From positions 8,533,001 through 8,597,000 of the forward strand of contig NC_079378.1 of assembly GCF_021018895.1 (NCBI RefSeq): a DNA stretch of 64,000 bases, read 5' to 3'. The first letter of the stretch is position 1. Each line of letters opens with the position of its first letter. The translations under genes were made by a program, and so were the position numbers. Origin of the DNA: Seriola aureovittata (lineage: Eukaryota; Chordata; Actinopteri; Carangiformes; Carangidae). Below, piece after piece: positions 25,691 through 37,341 of this stretch. The notes under the pieces were generated by a model. It was not told the DNA's origin. It saw only the letters and a program-made list of their open reading frames with translations, and did no database searches.

Positions 25691-26586
25691 ATTTATTTTA
25701 TTTTATTTTTTACACATGAATCTTATTGGACAGTAACAATCCAATCACAAAGCAATCAGGGGGCAGGTGGTTATTTTACCTTCATCTCTGCTGTAGGTGC
25801 AGAAAGGTGTAGTAGGTTTTCAAGATGGACGACGACGCGGGCTTGGAAATCTACAACTGCGGCCATCATATTTGCTCTGTTTGCTAAAGAAGAAATGGCG
25901 GGCTTTCTGTGTGTAGACGGTGTAGCTATCCGCTGCTCTGTTTCTTCCCCGACCCTTCCTGCTCAACCTCTTCTGCAACTGCCTCAGGTGCGTTTTGTTG
26001 TTTGTTTGTTCTGCTTGTTTGTTTGTTCTGCTTGTTTGTTTGGTCACCAAAACAACGAGCCGTTGAGAGCGCGAACCGGAAGTTAAAAAATTAAACTGCC
26101 CAAATAAAAGTGAAATGTGTGAAAACTTTACTGTCAGGAGAGCAAAACACTTCAGATTAAGCTAAAGTTAGCTACTTAGTGTGATAAAAGTGATATTATT
26201 TTAGTTGACTGGATTACTTAACGTTGTGGAAACTGTTGCCCCCACTTTACATTCCCCACCCAAATAGGTTTTACTCACTTCCTGTAACCCTAACGTTGAT
26301 ACGCAGCTCGAAATTATGAGATAAGGAGCTGATACTCCTTATGGAAAGCAGTGATTACAGCCTTAAACTATCATGATTTTAATTAACTGGGGACCAAACT
26401 TTTATTTTATACTTCACGTAGATCATAAACCCTTGAATATGAAACACACTCACAGCTCTCTACTCCTTTTAGCGACTTTCATGAAGAACGAAGGAACTGG
26501 TGTGACACTATGTCATAGATTAAACCAATATTTAATTATTAATTATTAACTATTAATTATTAATATAATACAATACTTAATACAGG

Positions 26587-26680
26587 TAGAGCTGAAAGGA
26601 TTAGTTGATTCATCTATAAATGAGTAGAAAATCAACTGGCAACTATTGTCAGAACTGTTAACGTCATTTTTCAACAAAAA
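26587..26680 (+). repeat. Fish repeat end with TAGAGCTGMAAVRATTA signature
   Basis: GTAGAGCTGAAAGGATTAGT followed by GAGTAGAAAATCAACTGGCA and CATTTTTCAAC. The same family occurs at 41,647-41,806 and 42,315-42,640, and in reverse at 53,055-53,393. Confidence 0.5.
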
Positions 26681-27795
26681 CTGATTTTAAAAAAAGTAAA
26701 ATAAAAAGTAAAATGCTACTTACATTTTAAGGCTTAAGATTATTTTTGATACTTTAAGTGCATTTTTCTGTCATTATAGTTAAATAATAAGTAATAATAA
26801 TAATCAGAGTAATTATATAACGACCACAGTTTTGTGGATTATGCAACATTCATCAGACATTTCTATCTTTTTCGAGTGATACTGTAAAGTTTTATGGTGT
26901 ATTAATTGACAGCCATTAGAGATATGGCAGCAATCCATGTATTAGACCAGCTGATACGAGCGTCACCGAGAACCAAAGTCCACCTGAGTTTATAATCTGT
27001 GCTCATCAGCTTTATGGACAGTTTTCACTGCAATTCCACAAAGAAAAATACATGTTAAACACCACTGACTTCCTTCATGGAGCGGACTGGTTTATGTACT
27101 GGTACTACAAGGCCACACATGCTTTAGAGGAAAGCTAAAATACCACCACTCTTTGACATTTTGTTTAAAAAAAAAAAAAAAATCTTTCAATGTTTAACAG
27201 ATTCCTGGAGGTCAGATGGGTGAGTGATGAGGAAATGAAATTACTTCAGTCTGTGTTTAGGCTCAAGCTTTCCGCCTGGTGGTGATGTGCTGGTTTCAGC
27301 CTCAGGGTGCTGACTCTGATCATCAGCTTCTGTCAGACAGTCACAATGTCACTCTAGTTATCAGGGCTGCATTTGGAAGAAGCCATTATGTTTGCTGCAG
27401 GGTTGTTTTTTTGCACCAAAGATCAATAAAGGAAAAGTACTGACCTAGTTACACAATGTTTGAGCTCAGATAACCGTTCCCTCACTCTTCATATCACTCA
27501 ACCAGAAGTCACATATACAATAGACAGTATATCGACTTTACAAGACCACAGCACAATGTTGCTGTTTCTTATCTGGTTTGTAATTTGAACTTCATCCTTT
27601 TTCCTAATTAAGAAGCATTCTGCTGCTCAGATTTATTCTCCACTTCCTGTCTTGTTAGTTTTACAAAATTAAACAACCAATAAGCTGATACTGGGTCTTA
27701 AATTTGCCAGATAACATATTCTGTGCCTTAAAGTGCTCATGTTCATGTCAGGGTGATGTTTTTGGGACAGACAGGACAGAGATCAGTCATCACAG

Positions 27796-27808
27796 TTTAA
27801 TGATTATC
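27796..27808 (+). promoter_or_regulatory. HNF1-like site upstream of vtn
   Basis: TTTAATGATTATC matches the HNF1 consensus GTTAATNATTAAC at 11 of 13 positions and lies 223 bases before the vtn ATG. Vitronectin is made mainly by liver, so such a site is plausible, but one site by eye is weak evidence. Confidence 0.3.
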
Positions 27809-28030
27809 ACAGCCAAGTTTTGACCAATCAGGAGGCCAGACGCCCCGGGGTTAACAGCTCCTGAAAAGTATCTATTGATCATCATCTGTACACAATACTG
27901 CACCCCAGTAGGGGTTCAGATTCATCTGACACACTGGTGCAAACAGAGAAAAGTGCACAGTTCTCCTCTGAATTTAAACTCCACATTTTCAGTTTGTCGT
28001 TTAAAAGGGGAATAATTTCTGTGAGTCGAC

Positions 28031-31000
28031 ATGAAGCCAGCAGTGGCTCTGCTGGGCCTCGTCCTGCTGCTGGACACTGCCTTTGCTGCAGAGCGTAAGT
28101 CTTACAGTTTATCTTTCCTAACTTATCTTTTGTGCTCTATATGAACATAGAGTCAGTAAATATGAAAAGTAAAACAGTTTTTCCTCAAGAGGCTCGAATG
28201 TGTATTATTAAATCAGTAACATATTGTACTTATAAATATTGTAAAATACATTACCTTTTAAAGTAATAAACATCATAAGTAATTAATACATTTTCTCCTG
28301 CATTTACAATACAGTATATTTGACCATACGAAAACAATGTGGTGTTGTATTTTGTTTTTATCCCTGATGAAAAACAACATCTCTGTAGGATTTGTAGTGT
28401 TTTTAATGCACTTAATTTAATGTGTGCTGGAGCATCAGAAAGAAACACACATGTATGCACAAAAAAAGATTTTTGTATTTAGAGGTATAGTGAGTTCTTG
28501 GAGCTGACCTCAGTAAAGTCTGACTAAGTCTGCACTGTATCAAAGCTGGACATTTCATGTTGAAGCTGTTTCCACAGAGTCCTGTGTGGGTCGCTGTGGC
28601 TCCTTCAACCCACAGAGAAAATGCCAGTGTGACTCCATGTGTGCGTACTATGGAAGCTGCTGTGTAGACTACGACACCATCTGCCCCAAAAAAAGTACAG
28701 TAGTAGAATATTACCTTTTCACTGAATATAAACTATTTGTATTTTAATTTTAAAGTTCATGGCTTTTGAATATTTCAATTTCTACTGAAACATCTTCATG
28801 TGATAAAACTTTCTTCTCCTCTGCATCAGTTGCTCGTGGTGATACCTTCGAGGGAGGAGAGGATGTAACACAACAAGTGACGACTGTTGCTACAACTGTT
28901 GCATCAACTTTTAACACAGTTGCACCAACTGTCTCCCTCCCACCCAGCACCACACATGAGTCCACACCACCTGTAGACCCTGACGGAGCGTCATGCAGTG
29001 GTCGACCTTTTGATGCTTTTCTGCAGCTGAAGAACGGTTCGATCTATGCATTCAGAGGTAAACCTGGATCTAAAAGGACAGTATGTTTCCTGCCCTTTTT
29101 CTGTTGTTGGTTGCAGTGAATATTTCTCAATTATCCACAAAACTAAGAAATGGCCAAGCTTTCAGATGGTCATCATGGACCTGAGTTTATCCAGTAGTGT
29201 TTGAAAAGGTTTTCATTAGATCAAGATCCAAAGAAGATCAAGTGATCTTTGAAATAAAGTTGCTGATTTTAAAAACATATATTTCTGTGCAAAAGTTTTA
29301 GACACTTAAAGTAACATGAGGATGCTTTCAAAGATAATGCCATGAATAGTTTCTAAAAATCAAACTATTTCATACAAGGTGCAGTAAATAGAAGGTTTTA
29401 TAATATTTGGTGTGACCAAATTTTAAAACGGCTCCAATTATCAGTTCACAGTTTTTAAAGGTGCTTGTCAGGTAGTGTTGTTCCAAGCATCTTGGAGAAC
29501 TCTGTGGATTTAGTCTGTCTCAGTGTCTTCTGTCTCCTCATGTAATCCCAGACTGACTCCATGATGTTGAGATCAGGGGTCTGTGGGGGCCAGACCGTCT
29601 GCTGCTGGACTCTTTTTCTTGTCGCTAAAGATAGTGACACCTCCCTGATGGTGCTGCGTGATGGAAGGGAATCTAAACATCTAAAGTCTCAAACTTTTGC
29701 ACAGTTCTGTATGTCATGGCTCACCCACATCGTCACATTGTCCTTCCTGCACTCAGCTGCTTATTACAAGTGAACAAACTTTCTTTTTCTCCAGTCCTTC
29801 ACTTTATAATCAGTAAGTCCTACCGCGTCCTTCACATATAACAAGATCACAGCAGCTGCACACAAATCAAAAGTCTTATTGCTATGTTTCTGAACGGTCC
29901 AGCAGCAGATTCATCCCATACAAAGTTCTTTCAACAAAAAAAAAAAGGTAGTGTGATAATCAATGGAGGAATAATTTAAATATTGGAGAAGCATTGTCTT
30001 ATCGTGGCAACAGAATACATTTCTTTGCAAAATAATTAATCATAATGAAAAGATCAGATGTGGCTTAACATTAACCTCCATATTTGGTGAAAAGCTGAAT
30101 AGATTTCCAAAAATTATACCCAATTCTTCACACTGCCACTTTTTGATTCTGCATCTAGGACAGTTCGGGAAAGTAAATGGGAACAAACTGATTTGGAGAC
30201 ATTAAATGCAAACTGTGGACTATGTAGGCCGCACATTTTATTTGTTACATCTTCATTGTTCTCAGTGTTGATACTCTGTGAATTTTCCTGGTTAATAAAT
30301 TGAATTAAGTTTCTTATCACTGATCCAAGGCCTGCCTTTCCTCCTGTAGGTGACTATTTTTTTGAGTTGGATGACAAGTCCATACTTCCTGGTTACCCCA
30401 AACTCATCCAGGATGTGTGGGGAATCACAGGGCCCATCGACGCCGCGTTCACGCGCATCAACTGCCAGGGAAAAAGCTACATCTTTAAGGTAGAAACCTC
30501 TATCTGTAGAGTCTGGGAACAAGCTGTGGGCGGTGTATTCTGACTACTCTCCACATTTATAAAAGGAGTGGGGTACAAGTTGTTAGTTGAATGGTTTATA
30601 CATTAAATAGTGGAACAAAGTACCTGAGGCCCCAACATGGGGAGGTCCCTCAAAAAGCCTGTAATTAAAAGTTTAATTTCATCTTCTGGCTTTAAAATTT
30701 TACATTGTTGGTATTAAAGGCTTTTAATAGTGGCTGAATAAATAGTTTGACGTACTGTTTATTGCATCTAAAACTATATTAGGATCTCTCTGAAAAGTGC
30801 ACATGTTTAGTCCACTCCTGCTTTAGTTTGGATAAAAATAGTTCATCTCTGCGCCGATGCTTAGGGACACTGTCCTCCCCTAAAAAAACAAACCCATAGG
30901 TCACTGGTGCCGGCAGCTTCATTACAACCCACAGTTATGTTTTAGTGTTAAGTGACATCTAGTGTCCATGCCAGATAGTATCAGTCATTTTAGCAAATGC

Positions 31001-33334
31001 CCCAACATGTCGTGTTCAGTCGATACTTTTTATTTTAACCACAATTGTTCTATAGCCTTAAGCATATATTGTAACCATGACAACTAAGGTCTTCTAATCT
31101 TAACAGAGTGCTTATTTGAACTCAAACTATGATCTTTCCCTAAAACTAAGCAAGAAGTTCTTGTGCCTGATAATAATAGACATTTACTATGCCGTCAGCA
31201 TTACAGTGGTAGCGTCAAACCTCACTGCTGTGGGCTTTGTATTTATTCCGTCTCAGGGGAACCAGTACTGGAGGTTTGAGGGCGATGTCTTGGACGAGAA
31301 CTATCCGCGGGACATTTCAGTCGGCTTTGACGGCGCACCAGATGATATTGATGCTGCGTTTGCCGTGCCAGCACCAAACCACCGTGGCAAAGAGAGAGCC
31401 TACTTTTTCAAAGGTAATTATGAAGGGATGAATGACATTTTTTCAGAACTCAGCAGTGGTTTCTAATCCTTTTGTCTCATGACACTTTAAAACTAAGCAA
31501 CTAATTTGCACATGCATATGAGCTCTAAGCAGTTTAACCAATGGTAACTTTTTTCATTGTACAGTAAACTGAGCTGATTTATTTTGTGACCTCTTTAGGG
31601 TCCTGACCCACTGGTTGAAAACTTCCAGTGGTGGGAAGTCAGTACATTTACTCCAGCACTCTAAAGTAAACTGGCCCCTCTAGGCCTGATTTACTAAAAT
31701 GCTACTTGAAACTTCTTCTGCACAACAAGAAACAAATATTTGTATGTTTTGTTTGACTTTACTACATTAACATTAAAAATGTCAGGACCTTAAAACTGAA
31801 TCAGCTAAATGGAATTAATGCATGTGTTTGTTCTACGGTACGTCGACATGCCTTCAGTGAATCAAACCCTGTGCGCTTGTTTCTTTCTTCAGGGGACAAG
31901 TATTATCAGTATGAGTTCAAGCACCAGCCTTCCCATGAGGAGTGTGTCCGCATGAGTAGATCCTCCCCGTCTGTGCTGTTCACGCAATACACGGATCTCT
32001 TCTGCGATCAGACATGGGAGGATGTTTTCACAGAGCTCTTCGGAAGCGCCGGTAAGCCTCAGATGTGTTTGTGTGTTTTACTTGTTTTTATTTATTTAAT
32101 GTTCATTTTGTAGTGACTGTTTTACTCTTTAACTTTGGTAGAGCTGCTTCTGTTTTAGTCTGTAGCAGGCACTCTTCACACAAACAAATTATACATTGTT
32201 TGAAAGCTCTTACTCTCCTGATTCTGTGTACTTTAGGGTCCCTGTATCACTGCAACAAATGTTGACACAGAATTTGTTCAGATTTGTGTTTTTCACACAG
32301 TATATTCCCCTTTTTATGCTCAAAATAGTCATGTTTGTGTCTCTGTAACTTTGGTTCAGCATCTCTTATACTCATTCTGACTTTTTGATTGCAAAACTTT
32401 TACCTTTCACAGGAGACCAGGTTTATGGCTGTAATCAGGGTTGAGTGAACAGTAACTTTTTTATTCTATAAAAAAACAACCAGCAGTCTCTGTAGAATAA
32501 TTAGGATGAAATGCAAACTGTAAAGGATGTAAAAAGCTGTTTATTCTAGATACTTAGAGCAAATGTAAATACACAAGTCTTTGTGTATCTCTGATCATCT
32601 CTCGTGTCTTATTTTCTATCTGTATGAATAGCTCTATTTCGCTGTTAATGAGTCTAATATCTTTTCCTCCCTCCTCCTCCTTCAGTCAGCAGTCACCACA
32701 CAGGCCCTCGTTTCATCAGTAGGGACTGGCAGGGTCTCCGGCCCCCTGTAGATGCTGCCATTGTGGGACGAGTCTACGTCAGTCCCAAGCCCACGCCATC
32801 TCTTCCGCCAGCGAGGAGGAGGAGCAGTCGGAAGAGGAGGCCCAGTAGGAGGAATAGACAGCGTGGACGGCACAATCGCCATGTGCTGTTTAGTGATTTG
32901 TGGGGTTATGATGACTGGTTTGACTACAGCGACTACAGCGACTACAGCGACATCATTGATGAGAGCACCACACATGAGTACAAGAGCACTCCTGTTCAAA
33001 ATGTGTATTTTTTCAAGAGAGGTATGAAAACATGGCGTCATTTTTATCCCTAACTCAGGCTGTTTCAACAGAACAGAAAACTGAAGCAAAATTCTAGTAA
33101 AAAAAACAATTACAAGAATGAAAAAGTTTCTCTTTCAGCTTGTACCTTTTAACAGTTTTTGGTTTGTATGTTTCTTTTCTTTTTTTTATGATGACAGATA
33201 AATACTACAGAGCGAATCTGCAGACAAAACGTGTGGACTCTGTCAAACCTCCATACCCACGCTCCATTGCAAAATACTGGCTGGGCTGCAAGCATGAGGA
33301 GACAGCTGATGCATCGAGGGCAGAGAAGAGATAG
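28031..33334 (+). CDS. vtn: Vitronectin, complete
   Basis: Eight exons: 28,031-28,094; 28,578-28,694; 28,830-29,057; 30,350-30,489; 31,257-31,413; 31,893-32,051; 32,686-33,021; 33,198-33,334. They total 445 aa (human 478). It is a secreted plasma and matrix adhesion protein that binds integrins, PAI-1 and heparin. In order: signal peptide (about 1-19); somatomedin B domain (about 22-58) with all eight cysteines (SCVGRC, KCQC, MC, SCC, IC); RGD at residues 63-65; a Thr-rich linker encoded by exon 3; and hemopexin-type repeats marked by VWGITGPIDAAFTRI, NQYWRFEGDVLDENYPRDIS and DKYYQYEFKHQPS. A strongly basic heparin-binding stretch (residues 332-354, ARRRSSRKRRPSRR...) is followed by an acidic Tyr-rich run (DYSDYSDYSD, 368-377), then PPYPRSIAKYWLGC near the end. 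All introns are GT-AG. Intron 3 carries a Tc1 fossil and intron 4 another repeat. Neighbouring sebox is the same partner as in mammals. Confidence 0.96.
29280..29711 (-). mobile_element. Decayed Tc1-like transposon remnant
   Basis: The ends are inverted: CTGTGCAAAAGTTTTAGACA (29,285-29,304) against AGTCTCAAACTTTTGCACAG (29,685-29,704), each flanked by TA. On the minus strand at 29,455-29,640 a frame reads WPPQTPDLNIMESVWDYMRR, the C-terminal transposase region of Tc1/mariner elements. The catalytic Asp lies in PQTPDLN and the final Glu of the DDE triad in MESVWDY. At about 430 bp against roughly 1.6 kb for a full element, most of the transposase is deleted, so it cannot be active alone. It lies in vtn intron 3. 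Confidence 0.8.
30905..31110 (+). repeat. Fish repeat copy in vtn intron 4
   Basis: CAACCCACAGTTATGTTTTA, GTGACATCTAGTGTCCATG and TTGTAACCATGACAACTAAG appear in the same order in the copy at 56,590-56,830 in the carbonic anhydrase gene (CGACCCATAGTTATGTTTTA, CACGTGACCTCTAGTGGCC, TTGTAATCACAACAACGAAG). Both are in plus orientation. Confidence 0.6.
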
Positions 33335-33534
33335 GCCAGCTGACTGAGTCTGTGGTTCAGAGGAAAGAAAGAGAAACCCACTCTGTGTTTTATGTTTTTG
33401 TGACCAGTGTTAAAGTAATTACAAAATGAACTTATAATCACTCCTGATAATGTTCTTGTTAAAGCATGTTGTTCACAGTAAATACCCCTCTAATGTCCCC
33501 TCAGTATTAAGGTGGGTAGGATTCTGCATAACTT

Positions 33535-33540
33535 AATAAA
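33535..33540 (+). terminator. Poly(A) signal of vtn
   Basis: AATAAA 201 bases after the TAG stop; a compact 3' UTR. A CA microsatellite (33,603-33,657) follows just beyond. Confidence 0.65.
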
Positions 33541-34308
<768 letters not shown>

Positions 34309-34564
34309 TCAGCAGCAATAGACTTTATAAATGTAACCACATCGCAACAGGATATTGAATAAAAATTTAATTTGTCTTTGTAGTGTTCATGTAATAATCT
34401 ACAATATGTCAATAACAATATCTAAATAATTCTATACATTCTTATTCACATGAGAATGAGAGAGTCCTCTGTTCAAGGCAGTCCCACCATAAATACTCTG
34501 TTCTAACTAAGTCTATTTACAATGTGGTCTTAAACATTCAACTCCAAATATCTTCTTTTATCAG

Positions 34565-35860
34565 TCAGCCCAGAAGATAATCAATCATTGCCGCAGATAT
34601 TTCTAAATCTGACATATTGAAGTCGCCCAGATCCTGGAGGCACAGGTCGGACAGGTCGTCAGAGCTGGAGAAGCCCTGGTGGTCCAGCTGACTCTGCACG
34701 CTCTCCTTGGATCCAGGGTGTCCGACTGCAGCGCAGCGGCTCCCCACAGGCTGGGATCCCTGTGCACCTTTAAGGAAAGTCTCAAAGTCCTCTGTCAAAT
34801 CCCATTCACCGAGCCCACTGTCTGGAAACACACAGTAATCAGTGAAGTCTGGGGTTTGGTAGTGATGGTGTTGATAAACTCCTGGGACACCCGGTCCATG
34901 CTCGGAGCAGGATGAAGCTTGGTCGCCGATGACAGGGGATGTAGGTCCGGGTAAGGACATGCCCTGACTCGCCAGGATGGTCGAGAGCCTGGTGGACTGA
35001 GGTAAACTCGGAGCAGGGTAGCCTGGTGGGGACGGCAGGCTCGGGGTAGGAGAGAGGGCAGGACAGAGCTGGGGGAGGGGTGGACTGGGAGCCGGAGTGT
35101 AGGTGAATTGGGAATGAAGGTATTGGGGTTTGGGGACCGCTTTGGTTGGTTTCTTGCTTTTGAAATAGCGAGCGCGTCGGTTTTGAAACCACACCTGTTG
35201 AAAGGAAAGAATAGAAGTTATTTTTACGCACTGCATGAGGCGTTATCCAAAACGATGCATGAGAAGTCTGTGATGCACATGTCTTACCTGAATTTTAGAC
35301 TCCGGCAGCCCGGTCACAGAGGCGAGAGACTCCTTCATTTTAATATCCGGGTACTGTGTGACAGTGAAGGCCCTCTCCAGCTCGCTCACTTGCGCCTTGC
35401 TGAAAGTCGTGCGCTTCCGGCGACGCTGGGTGTCCAAGCGCGTCCTGTGGGCAGCATCATGATGCACTACGGAGAGAGGACAACATGTTAAAGTTGGGGT
35501 ATGTTAGTTTTTATGATCTATGAATTAGAATCAATTAAGGTACAGAAATGAACTCAATTTGGAGATTGGTGAATATAGAATTTCTTAACACACAAGGGTG
35601 ATGGACTGGACTAAATGATGAAAACGTTATAACTAAATTGTGGAATTCGCATTTTTTTTAATCAACTAAAATAAAAGTTGTTATCTCCTGAAACAGTTTT
35701 AAAAATGTAGTAGCCCATTCAGTCTCTCACCTCTGCTGGTGTCCTGTGCGTAATCGTCGTTGTTGTTCATATCCAGGCTTGTACCGGGCCAATAATGTCC
35801 GGAGTAAAAAGAGTTCATCTCAGAAACATGACTGCCTGTAAAATCCATCCCGAATGCCAT
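34565..35860 (-). CDS. sebox: SEBOX/mezzo paired-like homeobox transcription factor, complete
   Basis: Three exons in transcript order: 35,731-35,860; 35,288-35,466; 34,565-35,194; 312 aa. The start is the ATG at 35,858-35,860 (context AAAATGG); the frame runs further upstream only through a non-ATG codon. The homeodomain spans about residues 58-117, from [20 protein letters not shown] to [15 protein letters not shown], and is split by an intron just before VWFQN, as in many paired-like genes. Residue 50 of the homeodomain is Gln (Gln107) and no paired domain is present. The C-terminal half is Pro/Ser-rich ([19 protein letters not shown]), then acidic with a [14 protein letters not shown] segment that looks like an activation domain. 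In zebrafish the sebox gene, mezzo, is a Nodal target in mesendoderm; adjacency to vtn supports orthology. It is longer than mammalian SEBOX (about 190-220 aa), mostly from this tail. Confidence 0.92.
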
Positions 35861-35965
35861 TTTTTGAAATATAGAGTTCAAGCACGAAGAAAAAGATCGT
35901 ATGTTTCCTCAGGTGTGTCCGAGATGCGTCTCCTTGGCACTGGTGAACATCCAAGGCTCTAGAGG

Positions 35966-35973
35966 TTTTTATA
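35966..35973 (-). promoter_or_regulatory. TATA box of sebox
   Basis: On the minus strand this reads TATAAAAA within AAGTATAAAAACC, about 106 bases upstream of the start codon. That would place the transcript start near 35,940 with an 80-base leader. A clear TATA box fits a sharply induced developmental gene. Confidence 0.65.
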
Positions 35974-36095
35974 CTTTGCTGGACAGACTCAAACCGCCCC
36001 CCTGCACCCACCCTTTTGCACATCTCAGTGGTTATTGTCAAGCCTTACAAGCGCGTGCCTTTGATGTGTTATTTACCTATTAATGGCTGTCCGGG

Positions 36096-36130
36096 TAATA
36101 GGTGTCTGTTTGATCCCCGAACACCTATTA
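36096..36130. promoter_or_regulatory. Perfect inverted pair of T-box-like half-sites upstream of sebox
   Basis: TAATAGGTGT (36,096-36,105) and its exact reverse complement ACACCTATTA (36,121-36,130) are separated by 15 bases. AGGTGT/ACACCT is the core of T-box factor half-sites. The spacer contains GTCTG, which includes a Smad-type GTCT. The pair lies 236-270 bases before the sebox ATG and about 125-160 bases upstream of the TATA box. The DNA symmetry is certain; T-box binding is inferred. Confidence 0.5.
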
Positions 36131-37287
36131 TTGTCCCCATTTAACCTACAGACGGAGCATGTCGTAACCTGCAGGAGTGCGAGATCTTCCAGTAAATCTC
36201 TGCATCTGAGGTGATTTGTTTCCTAAAATCATTTCCAAAGTCACATGAAGGGAAAAGAAGAAGAAGAATTTTTAAAAAATGACACCATTACTTCTTTTCA
36301 ATGTATAGTTTAAGTCTAAACTCAGACCTACTGGATGTGCAGTTGATAAGAAGACGCATGAGATTTAGGTGAATAATAATTTCATTTTTTCTTCATTAAT
36401 TTAATCTGTTTTCAGCCATAATACTAAAAAGGTAAAAAAAAAAAAAACACATTTGGACTGACACAAGGTGAATAACACGGCAGGTAAAGCAATAATCACA
36501 CTTTTCGGACACATCAGTCTGTGAAACATCCTCTCCTGCCTCCTGGTGAGCATCAGGAAAAAACACAACACTGCGTGTATAGTCGAAGTGTATTGAAGAA
36601 GCTGCCGAAGTGTGAGGCCTCAGTCAGCTGTAATGTGTCGAGGTGACAAATCGGGCTACTTGTTCTGCTTCCTGGTCGGTTGCGCTTCCAGCGATCGAGA
36701 CATCAAAACACCGGATAACGCACAGTCCAATGCACGGCCAGTTCCCGAGCTGTGGTGCCAGACACACAGTGTTATGGGCCATTACAAACCGTATTTAAAT
36801 TCCCAAACATGAGCCGGGCTCAGAAAACAAAACAAAAAAACTAACACATGCATTTAAATGTGTCAGATTAAATTATGTCCAAGTGGAGTCTATATTTTGC
36901 TTTTTGAGTGATATTTTAAATAACTGTTATGAAATACCAAATAAGCTACAATATCAATAGACATTCCCAGGGACGTATGGGGAGCACGTGATGTAGGCTA
37001 AGGAAATATTTTGGAGCCAAGGTGCTCATGAGCTCAGTGAAGATGGGACATTAGCCTTGATAATCGGATCAGATTAGCAGTGAAGTATTCCTCATTGACT
37101 CCTACTCCCAGGATCGATGGGCCATCCGGATCATAACTCAAACTGCTGCTGACCGTCACATGACTCACATTAAGGCAACAATATGTCGAAACCAAAAACA
37201 GATGATCTCTCGAAACTGGGTCACATGCTTCTGGAGTGACCCCGTGACCTGTGTGACCCCTGACCTAGAGCAATGACCCCCACCCCA

Positions 37288-37292
37288 CCCCC

Positions 37293-37339
<47 letters not shown>
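37288..37339. repeat. C22 homopolymer joined to (CA)n
   Basis: Twenty-two consecutive C residues (37,288-37,309), preceded by CCCC-A-CCCC-A, run into about 15 CA units. The minus strand is therefore a long G run able to form a quadruplex, and its exact length in an assembly is likely to be unreliable. Confidence 0.95.

Positions 37340-37341
<2 letters not shown>

Larger units (their letters stand above)
22942..28030. other. Head-to-head spacer between slc13a2 and vtn
   Basis: The two genes are transcribed away from each other, so this 5 kb should hold both promoters. No exon is recognised. It contains a CpG-bearing patch at about 25,820-26,090, a three-copy 11-bp tandem (ATCTGTGTACA type, about 25,358-25,386), a GTTTGTTCTGCTT tandem (about 25,995-26,040), [12 protein letters not shown] sequence at 26,529-26,572 and several degenerate fish repeats. 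Confidence 0.6.

Noticed and set aside
25895..26086. A 63-codon plus-strand frame in the CpG-bearing patch as a gene
   Set aside because: Its second half is a GTTTGTTCTGCTT tandem repeat giving CLFCLFV-type peptide; no other support, so it is kept only as an open question.
29455..29640. A domesticated transposase gene
   Set aside because: Only the C-terminal part remains, it is antisense inside a vtn intron, and it lacks the first catalytic residues and any start context.
35861..35881. A longer N-terminus for sebox (seven extra codons)
   Set aside because: The upstream codon is TTG, not ATG; the ATG at 35,860 has a better context and lies within the expected leader.
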